DNA from: Gammaproteobacteria bacterium | GTDB lineage: Bacteria > Pseudomonadota > Gammaproteobacteria > Xanthomonadales > SZUA-36 | Length of the DNA: 64,000 nucleotides | Direction of reading: 5' to 3' | Assembly (NCBI GenBank): GCA_021772935.1 | Contig: JAJFLA010000042.1 | Coordinates: 38,375-102,374 of the forward strand | Part shown: piece by piece, positions 26,442 through 35,467 of the stretch | Layout: each line of letters starts with the position of its first letter | How positions within the stretch are numbered: position 1 is the first letter of the stretch | Notes under the pieces: model-generated | What the model was told of the DNA's origin: nothing | The model's input: the letters and a program-made list of their open reading frames with translations, nothing else | Databases searched by the model: none | Program-made: the position numbers and the translations under genes

Positions 26442-27596
26442 ATGACATCGGTCGGGCATCACTATATTCTGGTTGGCATCGAGACTGACCCAACCCGTTA
26501 TCACGGTGAGAACGCCAATCGGCCCGCCTTGCTGGACCGGGTCGCTGCGGAACAGATACTGGCTCACATCGCAACCGACCTGACCCGTATGTTTCCAGCC
26601 ATCAGGCACTGTGGTTTGAGCATGGCCGGGGCCTTGTTTGATCAAACCCAGGTTCTGCGTCCACAATTACCGTTATTCAGTGCGCTGAAAACATTGCAGC
26701 AATCCGTTAACCCGGGTGATGATTTTCAACCACGCTTATTGAGCGTTGGCGCAAACGAAGGGCGAATGCCGTTGCAGGAATTACAGCCCTTGGAACAAAT
26801 TCCGCTTGGACTGTTACAGATATTACCCTTACTGATGAGTGGTCCGACGGAACAAGTAGATGAACTTGCCACGGACATGGAACATCGTTTTCTTGAACAG
26901 GGCCAGCTTTCAGCCCACTCGGCTAAAGCACTGGAATCACACTTCCAGATTTCTATCAATCATGCCCGATTCATGACGATCACTGACCTGAATGCAATGC
27001 TGCGTCTGCAGTTGGAACGCTATGGTTTTTTGCCATTATGGGAGTTATTGGATGCTGCCATGACCCCATCCGATGGCATGCTGGAAGTCACAACGCCAGG
27101 TGGGCTTATATTCAAATGGCAGCAAGGAGTCGTGCATAGTTTTTTTGAATCGTTTGATTGGTGGGCAAGCTATGGTTGTGGAGCTGACATGCCGGCTTCT
27201 GATCAGCAATTACAATCCAGCTATGCCGACTGGACTCGTGAATACCGCCAATACCTGACCATGCTCACCGCGCATGGTGTCACTGTCAGCCAGCACCTGC
27301 CAGGAATGGTAGATGCCGAGCTAAAGGATACATTTTTTCTGGAAGAATCAACGATAAAACCAGCTGCATTTGCAGCACCTGTAACCGAGCACAGCGCCAA
27401 CGACTTGGGAACCGTGGCGGTCACGGTGGTCAATGGAAACCGACAAATAAATTTCTATCCTTTGCAAGCCAACGGTCTCATCGACCTGCATCAGTTCATC
27501 CACCAACAAGGCTATAGTGGAGGTATCGCCTATCCTGGCCGTATTTGTTACGACGAAAGCACACGTCAACTCACTGCGGAACCCTTACAAGCTTAA
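26442..27596 (+). CDS. Unknown 384-residue cytoplasmic protein
   Basis: I do not recognise a family. The protein has no signal peptide or membrane helix. The start (TSVGHHYILVGIETDP) resembles a beta strand of an alpha/beta fold. The middle (about 110-200) is helix-rich, and residues 200-280 contain many aromatic residues (FFESFDWWASYGCG). It ends with HQFIHQQGYSGGIAYPGRIC. The gene is 15 bp upstream of a SET-domain gene on the same strand, so the two may be co-transcribed. It could be a substrate or partner of that enzyme, but this is a guess from position only. Confidence 0.5.
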   Translation: MTSVGHHYILVGIETDPTRYHGENANRPALLDRVAAEQILAHIATDLTRMFPAIRHCGLSMAGALFDQTQVLRPQLPLFSALKTLQQSVNPGDDFQPRLLSVGANEGRMPLQELQPLEQIPLGLLQILPLLMSGPTEQVDELATDMEHRFLEQGQLSAHSAKALESHFQISINHARFMTITDLNAMLRLQLERYGFLPLWELLDAAMTPSDGMLEVTTPGGLIFKWQQGVVHSFFESFDWWASYGCGADMPASDQQLQSSYADWTREYRQYLTMLTAHGVTVSQHLPGMVDAELKDTFFLEESTIKPAAFAAPVTEHSANDLGTVAVTVVNGNRQINFYPLQANGLIDLHQFIHQQGYSGGIAYPGRICYDESTRQLTAEPLQA

Positions 27597-27610
27597 AGAT
27601 GGAATATTAA

Positions 27611-27970
27611 ATGGCTGATTATGATACCAATCATCTGTGCTTTGTTACTCACTCACCAGTTCATGGGCGTGGTTTGTTTGCACGTCAGGATATCCCTGTA
27701 GATACCTGGATTGGGCATTATGACGGACCACAAACACAACAAAATGATACCCATGTGCTATGGGTCGAAGCGGAAAGCGATGCACATGGAAGTGACGATA
27801 CCGAAGCAGCATGGATCGGATATGACGGCAACAATGAACTTCGGTTTTTAAACCACGCTGCGCAACCCAACGGCGAAATGGATGGTCTGGACTTATACGC
27901 CAACCGCAATATAGTCGCGGGTGAGGAAATCACCATTGATTATGGTGAAGATTTCGAGGCGGCTGCTTGA
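27611..27970 (+). CDS. Small SET-domain protein
   Basis: A 119-residue protein consisting only of a SET domain: HGRGLFARQDIP at the start, LRFLNHAAQPNGEMD (the R-F-x-N-H motif) and GEEITIDYGEDF (the E-x-x-x-x-D-Y motif near the C terminus). SET domains transfer a methyl group from SAM to lysine in proteins. Bacterial versions are sporadic, and their targets are mostly unknown. No post-SET Cys cluster is present. It lies between the unknown 384-residue gene and the glutaredoxin fusion. Confidence 0.8.
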   Translation: MADYDTNHLCFVTHSPVHGRGLFARQDIPVDTWIGHYDGPQTQQNDTHVLWVEAESDAHGSDDTEAAWIGYDGNNELRFLNHAAQPNGEMDGLDLYANRNIVAGEEITIDYGEDFEAAA

Positions 27971-28046
27971 TACTCTGCTTTCAGCACCCCATGTTTATGC
28001 CTCAAACCAAATCTTATTAATTGAAAAAAGACTGGAAGCCCAAGCT

Positions 28047-28982
28047 ATGACCCTTAATGACAGCACCCGCGAAAAAATTGAAAACCTTATTCAGCAGAGC
28101 CGTGTTGTTCTGTTCATGAAGGGTACGCCGCAAGCACCCATGTGCGGATTTTCGTCAAAAACCGTTGGATTACTGGGTTCCATCCTCAAAGACTATACCA
28201 GCGTAGATGTATTGGAAGATCAGGAAGTGCGTGAAGGTATCAAGGTTTTTAGTAACTGGCCAACAATTCCACAACTCTATATCGACGGAGAATTAGTGGG
28301 TGGTTGCGACATCGTCACTGCCATGTTTAATAGCAGCGAGTTGCATGACATGCTCGGTGTCGAAGCTCCAGACCGTACACCACCCGAGGTTACTATCACC
28401 GATGCCGCTGCGGAGAAAATTCTCGAAGCCATGGCTGGCCATGAAGGTATTGGTCTTCACTTCGCGGTTGATGCCGGTTGGCAGTCACAATTCAACTTAG
28501 CCCCGGCTGAAGGACATGAAATCAAGGTCGATGCCAACGGTATCACCTTACTCTTTGATCTGGCCTCTGCTCAACGTGCGAATGGTGCGATCATTGACTG
28601 GGCCGAGACCATGCAGGGCGAAGGCCTGACCATCAACCTGCCGCAAGCACCCAAGCCGGTAAACCAGTTAAGTGTGACCGGGCTTAAAGCCAATCTCGAC
28701 GATAACAGTGTCATACTGATAGATGTGCGCGGTAGTGAAGAACGTGCACTTGCATCACTGGATGTCGCCAGGTTAATGGACACCGCTACCATGCAAGAAA
28801 TTGAAGCCATGCCAAAAGATACGGCACTGGCCTTTATTTGTCACACTGGCGGTCGCAGCCAGGTAGCGGCTGAACACTTCCGCAAACAAGGCTTCAGCAA
28901 TGTCAGTAATGTTGTTGGTGGGATTGATGCGTGGTCAAAGGAAATCGATCCATCGATACCCGTGTACAAAGACTTTAAATAA
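28047..28982 (+). CDS. Monothiol glutaredoxin - IscA-like - rhodanese fusion
   Basis: The ATG at 28047 gives 311 residues that start like Grx4/GrxD (TREKIENLIQQSRVVLFMKG); the upstream extension overlaps the SET gene in another frame. Residues 1-105 are a monothiol glutaredoxin with the CGFS site (Cys33) and WPTIPQLYIDGELVGG, which binds glutathione and [2Fe-2S]. Residues about 112-205 look like an IscA/HesB-type beta domain (EVTITDAAAEKILEAM) but contain no Cys. Residues about 210-311 are a rhodanese with the active Cys in FICHTGGRS. The combination suggests sulfur and iron-sulfur handling. The middle domain probably cannot bind a cluster on its own. Confidence 0.88.
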   Translation: MTLNDSTREKIENLIQQSRVVLFMKGTPQAPMCGFSSKTVGLLGSILKDYTSVDVLEDQEVREGIKVFSNWPTIPQLYIDGELVGGCDIVTAMFNSSELHDMLGVEAPDRTPPEVTITDAAAEKILEAMAGHEGIGLHFAVDAGWQSQFNLAPAEGHEIKVDANGITLLFDLASAQRANGAIIDWAETMQGEGLTINLPQAPKPVNQLSVTGLKANLDDNSVILIDVRGSEERALASLDVARLMDTATMQEIEAMPKDTALAFICHTGGRSQVAAEHFRKQGFSNVSNVVGGIDAWSKEIDPSIPVYKDFK

Positions 28983-29001
28983 GACTTAAGCACTCAGCTT
29001 T

Positions 29002-29045
29002 ATGAGGTCAGGTTCATTTTCCTCAGAAAATGAACCTGACCTCAT
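29002..29045. repeat. Perfect 20-bp inverted repeat (REPIN-like variant)
   Basis: ATGAGGTCAGGTTCATTTTC (29002-29021) and its exact reverse complement (29026-29045) flank the loop CTCA. The core GGTCAGGTTCA...TGAACCTGACC resembles the dispersed GGGTCAGAYTCAAATG family. It sits between the convergent glutaredoxin-fusion and exonuclease genes, where it could also terminate both transcripts. Confidence 0.85.
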
Positions 29046-29054
29046 TAGTCCTTT

Positions 29055-29822
29055 CTAATTAAACTCGGCAACCACCGGTGTATGGTCGGAAGGCCTGTCC
29101 TGACGACGTGGTTCTTTATCGATATAGGCGGCCTGACAAATTTTTGCGAGCGCCTCTGAGGCAAGCACCAGATCAATCCGTAGACCCATATTGCGTCTGA
29201 ACGCAGCCATGCGGTAATCCCACCAACTCCAGGTTTTTTCTTCTTGCTCGAATTGCCTGAAGGTATCAGAAAGGCCAAGATCAAGTATTTCCTGAAGAGC
29301 TTGCCGCTCTGCGGTACTACAAAGAATTCTCCCCTGCCAGGATTCCGGGTCGTGTACATCCTGGTCTTGTGGTGCAATATTGAAGTCACCCAGAACGATG
29401 ACTTTATCAAACCTCTGCATCTCACCCGCAATCCAGCGCCTTACCTGCTTCAGCCAGTGCATCTTATACGCATACTTTTCAGAACCTACTTCTGAGCCAT
29501 TAACAACATACAGATTAATGATGCGTACATCACCAATACTCGCACCCAGAATACGCCTTTGCGGATCATCCAGTCCTTCAATATCAGTGATTACCTGTGT
29601 CGCCGGCTCGCGACTGAGTATGGCTACACCGTTATAAGTCTTTTGTCCCGAATAGACACTGTGATAGCCTGCTTCAAGCAGTTCATCGACAGGAAAGCGA
29701 TCATCTGTCAGCTTGGTTTCCTGCAATGCCAGGATGTCCGGTTGGGCTCCCTCACACCAGGCCAGGACATGGGGCAGCCGGACATTCAGTGAATTAACAT
29801 TCCATGATGCAACTTTGAGCAC
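29055..29822 (-). CDS. xthA: Exodeoxyribonuclease III
   Basis: A 255-residue endonuclease/exonuclease/phosphatase fold enzyme starting with GTG at 29822, with GAGGAA about 7 bp upstream. Catalytic motifs are present: ASWNVNSLNVR, ILALQETKL (metal-binding Glu), VVNGSEVGSEKYAYK, VIVLGDFNIAP (Asp-x-Asn) and PSDHTPVV (Asp-His). It removes nucleotides from 3' ends and cuts at abasic sites in base-excision repair. Confidence 0.9.
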   Translation of the reverse strand: MLKVASWNVNSLNVRLPHVLAWCEGAQPDILALQETKLTDDRFPVDELLEAGYHSVYSGQKTYNGVAILSREPATQVITDIEGLDDPQRRILGASIGDVRIINLYVVNGSEVGSEKYAYKMHWLKQVRRWIAGEMQRFDKVIVLGDFNIAPQDQDVHDPESWQGRILCSTAERQALQEILDLGLSDTFRQFEQEEKTWSWWDYRMAAFRRNMGLRIDLVLASEALAKICQAAYIDKEPRRQDRPSDHTPVVAEFN

Positions 29823-29984
29823 ACAAATTCCTCAGGATGAAATAAATTTATTGATGGTCGCATTGTTGTTACAGACCAGCTTACGCATAATACCAGTTGG
29901 TACGACACGAGTTGTGGGTAAAAAAATGAAAAACACTGTTCTTTGGTCACCTCCAAGGACACTAATATTGCGGAGGTATCAAAC

Positions 29985-30356
29985 ATGAAGCCGGGACTAA
30001 GCGGTATAACAAGAATCATGGCGGCCACAAGAAACTCGTTTCGTGGGATACGTGATGCCTGGCAGCACGAATCGGCCTTCCGGCTGGACACCTGTTTATC
30101 AGTGGTGCTGTTGTTGATTTCTTTCTGGCTGGCGCAAACTCTGGTTGAATGGTTGTTGCTGATACTGCCATTGTTCCTGCTCATCATTATTGAAGTGCTC
30201 AACAGCGCAATTGAAAACACGGTTGACCGTATTGGTGGAGAGCGTCATATACTATCCGGCAGGGCCAAGGATATGGGTTCCGCAGCGGTCATGTTCTGTC
30301 TGGTTTTGATCGCTATTATCTGGCTGAGCATGATTTGGAGCAGGTTCTTTGTATAG
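29985..30356 (+). CDS. dgkA: Diacylglycerol kinase DgkA
   Basis: The ATG at 29985, preceded by CGGAGG, gives 123 residues with three transmembrane helices and the signature EVLNSAIENTVDR. The enzyme phosphorylates diacylglycerol in the inner membrane, recycling the lipid left over from periplasmic glucan or LPS modification. Its last codons overlap the start of the small lipoprotein gene that follows. Confidence 0.92.
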   Translation: MKPGLSGITRIMAATRNSFRGIRDAWQHESAFRLDTCLSVVLLLISFWLAQTLVEWLLLILPLFLLIIIEVLNSAIENTVDRIGGERHILSGRAKDMGSAAVMFCLVLIAIIWLSMIWSRFFV

Positions 30357-30594
30357 ATATTTCCTGACTATCACCGCGTTGATTTTGTTAAACAGCTGTA
30401 GCACCACGTCGGCTGAAACCGGGAAAACAGAGGGCTGTGTAATCATGCCACCACATGAGCCCCGCGCCTGCACCATGCAATATGATCCGGTGTGTGGCTG
30501 TAATGATAAAACCTATAGCAACGCCTGCATGGCCGCTGGTGCTGGTGTGCCCCGCAGCACACCAGGTGCTTGTGGAGAGAATGCTAACAATTGA
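30349..30594 (+). CDS. Small Kazal-type protease-inhibitor lipoprotein
   Basis: The TTG at 30349, inside the end of dgkA, gives an 81-residue protein with a lipoprotein signal (YFLTITALILLNSC). The mature part is a Kazal domain: ACTMQYDPVCGCNDKTYSNACMAAG in pattern, quoted here by its cysteines at about 30, 42, 50, 52, 61 and 75. Kazal domains bind and block serine proteases. In a bacterial envelope this may protect against external proteases. No other start preserves the signal peptide, so translation is probably coupled to dgkA. Confidence 0.72.
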   Translation: MYRYFLTITALILLNSCSTTSAETGKTEGCVIMPPHEPRACTMQYDPVCGCNDKTYSNACMAAGAGVPRSTPGACGENANN

Positions 30595-30605
30595 TAACCG
30601 TAAAA

Positions 30606-30675
30606 GGGTCAGGTTCCTTTTTCAGGTATAGTGCCTGAAAGTTGCCAATGTCAAACCAGAAAATGAACATGACTC
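30606..30675. repeat. Degenerate REPIN-like inverted repeat
   Basis: GGGTCAGGTTCCTTTTTC at 30606-30623 faces GAAAATGAACATGACTC at about 30659-30675. The ends match the perfect hairpin at 29002-29045 with several changes. It is a decayed member of the same family. Confidence 0.6.
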
Positions 30676-30726
30676 TTTTTTTGCTGTATCCGGCAACAAG
30701 AAACACAGTCACAGGAAATTTTGATC

Positions 30727-31149
30727 ATGAAATTAATTCTGCGCACGATACTTATGCTTGGCGTGGCCGCTTTGCTTTCAGCTTGCCCTCAAACCAAAGA
30801 AGGTAAAACCCTCTCTGACACACTAGAACAATACGAGACTATGATTCGCTGGGCCCAATGGGACGCCGCAGTTAACTTCATTTCTCTGGATTACCAGGAA
30901 GACAACCCCATAACAAGGCTTGAGCTCGATAGGTTAAGACTGTTTCGTGTGACTAACTATTTAGTCCGTTCATCGGTCCCGGTTGATGATGGAAATGGTC
31001 TCTTGCAGTCTGTAGAAATCCGTATGTTCAATAAAAACCAGGCACGTGAACGCAGCATCATTGATGAACAGCACTGGAAATACAACAAACAAACCGAGAG
31101 CTGGCAATTGCATTCTGGCCTACCGGACCCAACCCAGAAAAATTACTAA
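30727..31149 (+). CDS. Lipoprotein of unknown function
   Basis: The ATG at 30727, 10 bp after AGGA, gives 140 residues with signal peptide and lipobox LLSAC. The mature part combines a helix (LEQYETMIRWAQWDAAVNFI) with beta strands ending HWKYNKQTESWQLHSGLP, similar to NTF2-like folds. No family is recognised. Confidence 0.6.
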   Translation: MKLILRTILMLGVAALLSACPQTKEGKTLSDTLEQYETMIRWAQWDAAVNFISLDYQEDNPITRLELDRLRLFRVTNYLVRSSVPVDDGNGLLQSVEIRMFNKNQARERSIIDEQHWKYNKQTESWQLHSGLPDPTQKNY

Positions 31150-31161
31150 GTTGGTTCGATC

Positions 31162-33003
31162 CTACAAGTTGCATAGACAGTGTGCTGCAATAGTAAATTT
31201 GCCATGACGGGCAGCGATAAACTGTAAGTCATTAAGCATGGCTTGCAACCAGGGAACGGGCAAACCGACAGGGGTGCTGACAGATAAATTCAACTTTGCA
31301 ACTGTACTGGTCGCAAAACCCATCAAAAACTCATCCAGTGCTGACTTTTTAGGCTCGATCCATTCAATTCGATAGCTGTCGCCCAAACCTGCGATACGCG
31401 CACTGGCTTCGATAGCATCCTGAAATGTTCCAGTTTTATCAATCAATCCACGCTCAGCAGCCTGTTCACCACTCCATACACGACCCTGAGCAATTTCATT
31501 AACGTCTTCTATAGACTTGCCCCGAGACTGGCTGACCAGGTTGATGAACTGCCGGTATATCCTTTCTGTGCTGGACTGAAACACACGTGCGATACCCGCA
31601 TCTAACGGTAGATCAAGCCTTAGTTTGCCAGCCATTTCCGTGGTTCCAAAACCATCAGTATGAACACCAATTTTATCAAGCGTACCGGCAAATGTTGGCA
31701 ACATCCCAAACACACCGATTGACCCGGTAATTGTTGCTGGACTGGCCCAAATCTCATCTGCAGCCATGGCTATCCAATAGCCTCCCGATGCAGCAACATT
31801 ACCCATTGATATGACAACTGTCTTACCTGAATCTCTCACCTGCTGTAGTTCAAGGCGTAAAACCTCAGAAGCATAAGCATCACCACCTGGGCTGTTAATG
31901 CGTAAGACAACGGCGGCTACTTTATCGTCACGGGCTATGCGGCGCAATTGCTCCGCTGTTGATTTGGAGCCAACCCGGCCGGCCGGGTGATTTCCACTGA
32001 CAATTTCACCTTCAGCAACGACGATGGCAATACGCTTTTCACCACCCGGTTTGCGTGCTGGCTTGGTGATAGCCAGGTAGTCCTGCATACCAACGGCACG
32101 GTAGCCATCGCCAGCGAGGTTAGGGACACCACGCTTGGCTAACTCCTGACGTGCCTCAGGCTCCGTCATCAAACGATCAACAAGCCCGAGATCCAAAGAG
32201 TACTGGGCAAAATTACCATCTACATTTTCAATCTGCTCAGGTAAGTCGTCAATGGACGCTTGCAACGATTCGAGAATCAAACCCCGGTGCTCAGCGACCC
32301 CTTCTATGTACTGCTGCCACAAGTTATTTAACCAGAACCTACCGGCTTCTTTCGCTGCATCAGACATATCATCACGAATGTAAGGCTCCATCGCTGATTT
32401 GTATTTACCCACCCGGAACAGGTTGATCTCCACTGCCAGCTTCTCCAGCCCATCACGGTAAAATTGCCGGTAGCTTGAGTACCCATCTATCCAGATCGTG
32501 CCATTGGGGTTAAGCCAGATTTCGTCAGCAAGTGATGCCAGATAATACTGATTCTGGCCAAGGTTGTCCGCCAACGCGATCACTGGCTTACCGGTAGACC
32601 TGAATGCATCCAGCGCCTGGCCAAGATCATTCAGCGCAGCCAGCCCTATACCCCACATATAGTTCGGGTCAATAACAAGCTGGGTGATATTACTATCTTC
32701 AGTGGCACGATGAATGGCTTCCAGCATGTCACGTAAACGTGTTTCTGTCCGTTCCTGACCGGTGGCTTCCTGCAACGCACGGTCCATAGGGGTTGTCGTG
32801 TATTGTTCTACGATATTGCCGTAGGGACGGATGACCAGTGCGGAATCAGGCTTGAGACGAAACGTTTCTGGTGATTGCACTGCGACATACATAAGGTAAA
32901 CAAAGAACAAAAAAAGCAGGTTCAGGAAAACTTTTCTGCTGCCGTTGACAAAATGCCACACACCCAGCGCAAATTTAACCGGTAAAGAACGTTCGTTAGC
33001 CAT
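31162..33003 (-). CDS. sppA: Signal peptide peptidase SppA, 67-kDa type
   Basis: A 613-residue membrane-bound serine protease with an N-terminal helix (FLNLLFLFFVYLMYVAV) and two tandem ClpP-like halves. The Lys general base is in FRVGKYKSAMEP of the first half, and the Ser nucleophile is in GNVAASGGYWIAMA of the second, as in E. coli SppA. It degrades signal peptides left in the membrane after secretion. The gene is divergent from pspA. AGGTG precedes the ATG. Confidence 0.93.
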   Translation of the reverse strand: MANERSLPVKFALGVWHFVNGSRKVFLNLLFLFFVYLMYVAVQSPETFRLKPDSALVIRPYGNIVEQYTTTPMDRALQEATGQERTETRLRDMLEAIHRATEDSNITQLVIDPNYMWGIGLAALNDLGQALDAFRSTGKPVIALADNLGQNQYYLASLADEIWLNPNGTIWIDGYSSYRQFYRDGLEKLAVEINLFRVGKYKSAMEPYIRDDMSDAAKEAGRFWLNNLWQQYIEGVAEHRGLILESLQASIDDLPEQIENVDGNFAQYSLDLGLVDRLMTEPEARQELAKRGVPNLAGDGYRAVGMQDYLAITKPARKPGGEKRIAIVVAEGEIVSGNHPAGRVGSKSTAEQLRRIARDDKVAAVVLRINSPGGDAYASEVLRLELQQVRDSGKTVVISMGNVAASGGYWIAMAADEIWASPATITGSIGVFGMLPTFAGTLDKIGVHTDGFGTTEMAGKLRLDLPLDAGIARVFQSSTERIYRQFINLVSQSRGKSIEDVNEIAQGRVWSGEQAAERGLIDKTGTFQDAIEASARIAGLGDSYRIEWIEPKKSALDEFLMGFATSTVAKLNLSVSTPVGLPVPWLQAMLNDLQFIAARHGKFTIAAHCLCNL

Positions 33004-33211
33004 GGTATCACCTGTTTAAATATCTGCCGACCATTGTATGAACAGTGACCACTAATCACAATCGATCGAAGGTCACACATCAACACAGCAGGAGAACCGG
33101 TCAAACTGGTGGACTGTAAAAACACCAACAGTTTGCCAAAAAAACCACTTTGAACCTATAAGGCAGACCCGTCTTCATACTATCTCATTGTTATTTATAG
33201 TTTTGTTGTGG

Positions 33212-33227
33212 TGGCATGAATTCTGCA
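33212..33227 (+). promoter_or_regulatory. Sigma-54-type promoter upstream of pspA
   Basis: TGGCATGAATTCTGCA has the invariant GG (33213-33214) and GC (33225-33226) exactly 10 bp apart, as in sigma-54 promoters. It lies 41 bp before the pspA start codon, leaving room for a short leader with AGGAG. E. coli pspA also uses sigma-54 with PspF. No pspF gene is in the window. Confidence 0.65.
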
Positions 33228-33267
33228 TCTAACTACGTAAACAAACCCGAACACAGGAGACTGAATC

Positions 33268-33969
33268 ATGGGATCTTTTTCTCGCTTACGCTATGTTATC
33301 GCTGCAAATATAAATTCACTGCTTGAGAAAGCAGAAGACCCGGAAAAACTCTTAAGAGCCCTCATCCGCGACATGGAAGATGCCTCCGAAGACGCCCGCC
33401 TGGCCAGTGCCGACCTTCTTGCCGAACAAACTCACCTGCAACGTTTGAAAGAGCGATATGATCGCGAAATTGAGGAATGGACGGCGCGTGCGGAAAAATC
33501 TGTGGCAACCAACCGCGATGATTTAGCCCGGACCGCTCTAAAGGCCAAAGCAGATCTTGAGCAGGCATTGCATTCCGCCACTGATGAATCTCAAAATCTT
33601 GACGCCCGTATAACGCAGCTTGAATTCGACATGGCCAAGCTCAAAAACAAGCTGGTTGAAGCTAAGACAAAACTGAAAGAGATAACGTTACGTAAAGCTC
33701 CGTCAGGAAAAGAGCATGCTGGAAACACTGAGCCCGATATTTCACCCGCTGAACGGAAAATCCGCCGCGCCATGGGTCGCTTCGACCGCTTGCAATCACA
33801 GGTAGAAAGACTTGAAGCCCGTGTTCGTTCTTATGAGGTCGGCGGTGAGGCGATCAACACGTGGGTAGCAGAAGAAGCACCGACTGACCCGGTTATTGAA
33901 GCCGAATTGCAACAGCTTAAAAACCGTATCTCACCAGAAACCCCGGTGCCAAGCGAGACCGAAAGTTAA
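33268..33969 (+). CDS. pspA: Phage shock protein A (PspA/IM30 family)
   Basis: The 233-residue protein is almost entirely coiled coil, beginning with GSFSRLRYVIAANINSLLEK and EDPEKLLRALIRDMEDA, the PspA/IM30 signature. PspA binds stressed inner membranes, builds ESCRT-III-like assemblies and helps keep the proton gradient. The C-terminal half after residue 150 is less conserved. Neither pspB nor pspC follows; the next gene is on the other strand. Confidence 0.88.
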   Translation: MGSFSRLRYVIAANINSLLEKAEDPEKLLRALIRDMEDASEDARLASADLLAEQTHLQRLKERYDREIEEWTARAEKSVATNRDDLARTALKAKADLEQALHSATDESQNLDARITQLEFDMAKLKNKLVEAKTKLKEITLRKAPSGKEHAGNTEPDISPAERKIRRAMGRFDRLQSQVERLEARVRSYEVGGEAINTWVAEEAPTDPVIEAELQQLKNRISPETPVPSETES

Positions 33970-33978
33970 TATCGCAAC

Positions 33979-34004
33979 GCCATCCCTGCTTTCGCGGGGA
34001 TGGC
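33979..34004. terminator. Hairpin between convergent pspA and MATE genes
   Basis: An 11-bp stem, GCCATCCCTGC (33979-33989) with GCGGGGATGGC (33994-34004), surrounds the loop TTTC. No T-run follows on either strand, so termination is only likely, not certain. Confidence 0.5.
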
Positions 34005-34044
34005 TGTAGCCCCTATCATAAAGCCAGGGTTAGCTAACGCCCAT

Positions 34045-35442
34045 CTAAACGCCGGCCCCTAAACGTACCAGCTTGCTGCTTTTATGCAGAAAGCGCCCCA
34101 GCAATAAAACCGCGCCAAAAGACAGACCAACAATCATGCCGATCCACATTCCAGCAGGCCCCATGGCTTGATTGAACGTTAGGTAATAGCCGACACTCAA
34201 TCCAATTAGTAAATAGGACAATATATTGATATACATGGGTACCAGCGTGTCCTTCAGGCCACGTAACGCACCTGCAGCGCAAATTTGGATACCATCTGCG
34301 TACTGGAAAATGGCGGAATAAAAAAGCAATCCTACAGCGATTGACGTAATCGCCGCATCATCGGTATAAATCCGCACAATGAACTCGGGAATAAGCAACA
34401 TGGTTGTTGCCCCCAGTGTTTGAGTGAAAAGCACGATTCCCAGTCCAATCAAGCCCGCATATCGTGCGGCCTCAGGCTCACCCCTGCCGAGGGCATTGCC
34501 TACCCGGGTCGTTACCGCACTGGCAAGGCCCAGCGGCACCATGAACATCAGGGCGGAATAGTTAATCGCAATCAAGTGGGCCGAAGCAGGCAAAGCACCG
34601 AGGCGGGCTATAAGCAACGCTGCACCAACAAACAAGCTGCCTTCCACAAATATACCCATTCCAATTGGCAAACCAATTTTAAGCAGATTCAATATGGGGA
34701 CCCACTGCGGCCAGTCCCAACGCTGAAACAATTGAAATTCTTTAAAATGACCATGCCAGCGGATGTAATAAAACACCACAAACAGCTGCACCCAGATCAC
34801 AATGGAGGTGGCAAACCCACATCCTTGCGCACCGAATTCTGGTAAGCCAAACTTGCCAAACATCAACACATAATTGAGTGGAACGTTTAACATGACGCCC
34901 AGTAAACCCATGTACATGGTCAAGCGGGTAAAACCACTACCCTCGCTAAAAAAGCGCAACATGAGTAGCAAGCACATTGCTGGCGCCCCCCAAGTCAACG
35001 CGCTCATATATTTAACTGCCGTTGGCACGATATCAGCGCCAACCGCCATCCATTGCAACATTGGCCCACCTGACAACAAAACGAACACGAACGGCAATGA
35101 GACAAACAATGCAATCCACATCGACTGGCGTGCAGCAGCACCGCCTTCAGACCGGTTACCAGAGCCATCCAGTTGTGCAACAACCGGTTGTACCGCCATC
35201 AACACACCTAATATGAACATCAACACAGCCGACCATATAGCCCCCCCCGTCGCTATACCCGCCAGAGCTATTTCTTTTTCTGGCAACCTGCCAGCCATCA
35301 GTGTATCGACAAAATTCATGCTAAAACTGGCAACCATACCCACGATAACCGGAATAGCCAGTTGTAAAGTACGGAAAACTTCAGCCTGATGTTTTTTTTT
35401 ATTTGTTTTTATACCAGTGTTGCGTTCCATACGTTTTGGCAT
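34045..35442 (-). CDS. MATE-family multidrug/Na+ exporter, NorM-like
   Basis: A 465-residue protein with 12 membrane helices. It starts with LQLAIPVIVGMVASFSMNFV and DTLMAGRLPEKEIALAGIA, and has the second-half repeat GMGIFVEGSLFVGAALL, as in NorM-type MATE exporters, which expel cationic drugs in exchange for Na+ or H+. AGAGG precedes the ATG. The upstream intergenic stretch contains an unexplained inverted repeat (35468-35629). Confidence 0.9.
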   Translation of the reverse strand: MPKRMERNTGIKTNKKKHQAEVFRTLQLAIPVIVGMVASFSMNFVDTLMAGRLPEKEIALAGIATGGAIWSAVLMFILGVLMAVQPVVAQLDGSGNRSEGGAAARQSMWIALFVSLPFVFVLLSGGPMLQWMAVGADIVPTAVKYMSALTWGAPAMCLLLMLRFFSEGSGFTRLTMYMGLLGVMLNVPLNYVLMFGKFGLPEFGAQGCGFATSIVIWVQLFVVFYYIRWHGHFKEFQLFQRWDWPQWVPILNLLKIGLPIGMGIFVEGSLFVGAALLIARLGALPASAHLIAINYSALMFMVPLGLASAVTTRVGNALGRGEPEAARYAGLIGLGIVLFTQTLGATTMLLIPEFIVRIYTDDAAITSIAVGLLFYSAIFQYADGIQICAAGALRGLKDTLVPMYINILSYLLIGLSVGYYLTFNQAMGPAGMWIGMIVGLSFGAVLLLGRFLHKSSKLVRLGAGV

Positions 35443-35467
35443 TTAGGAACCTCTCAATTTTTATCAA

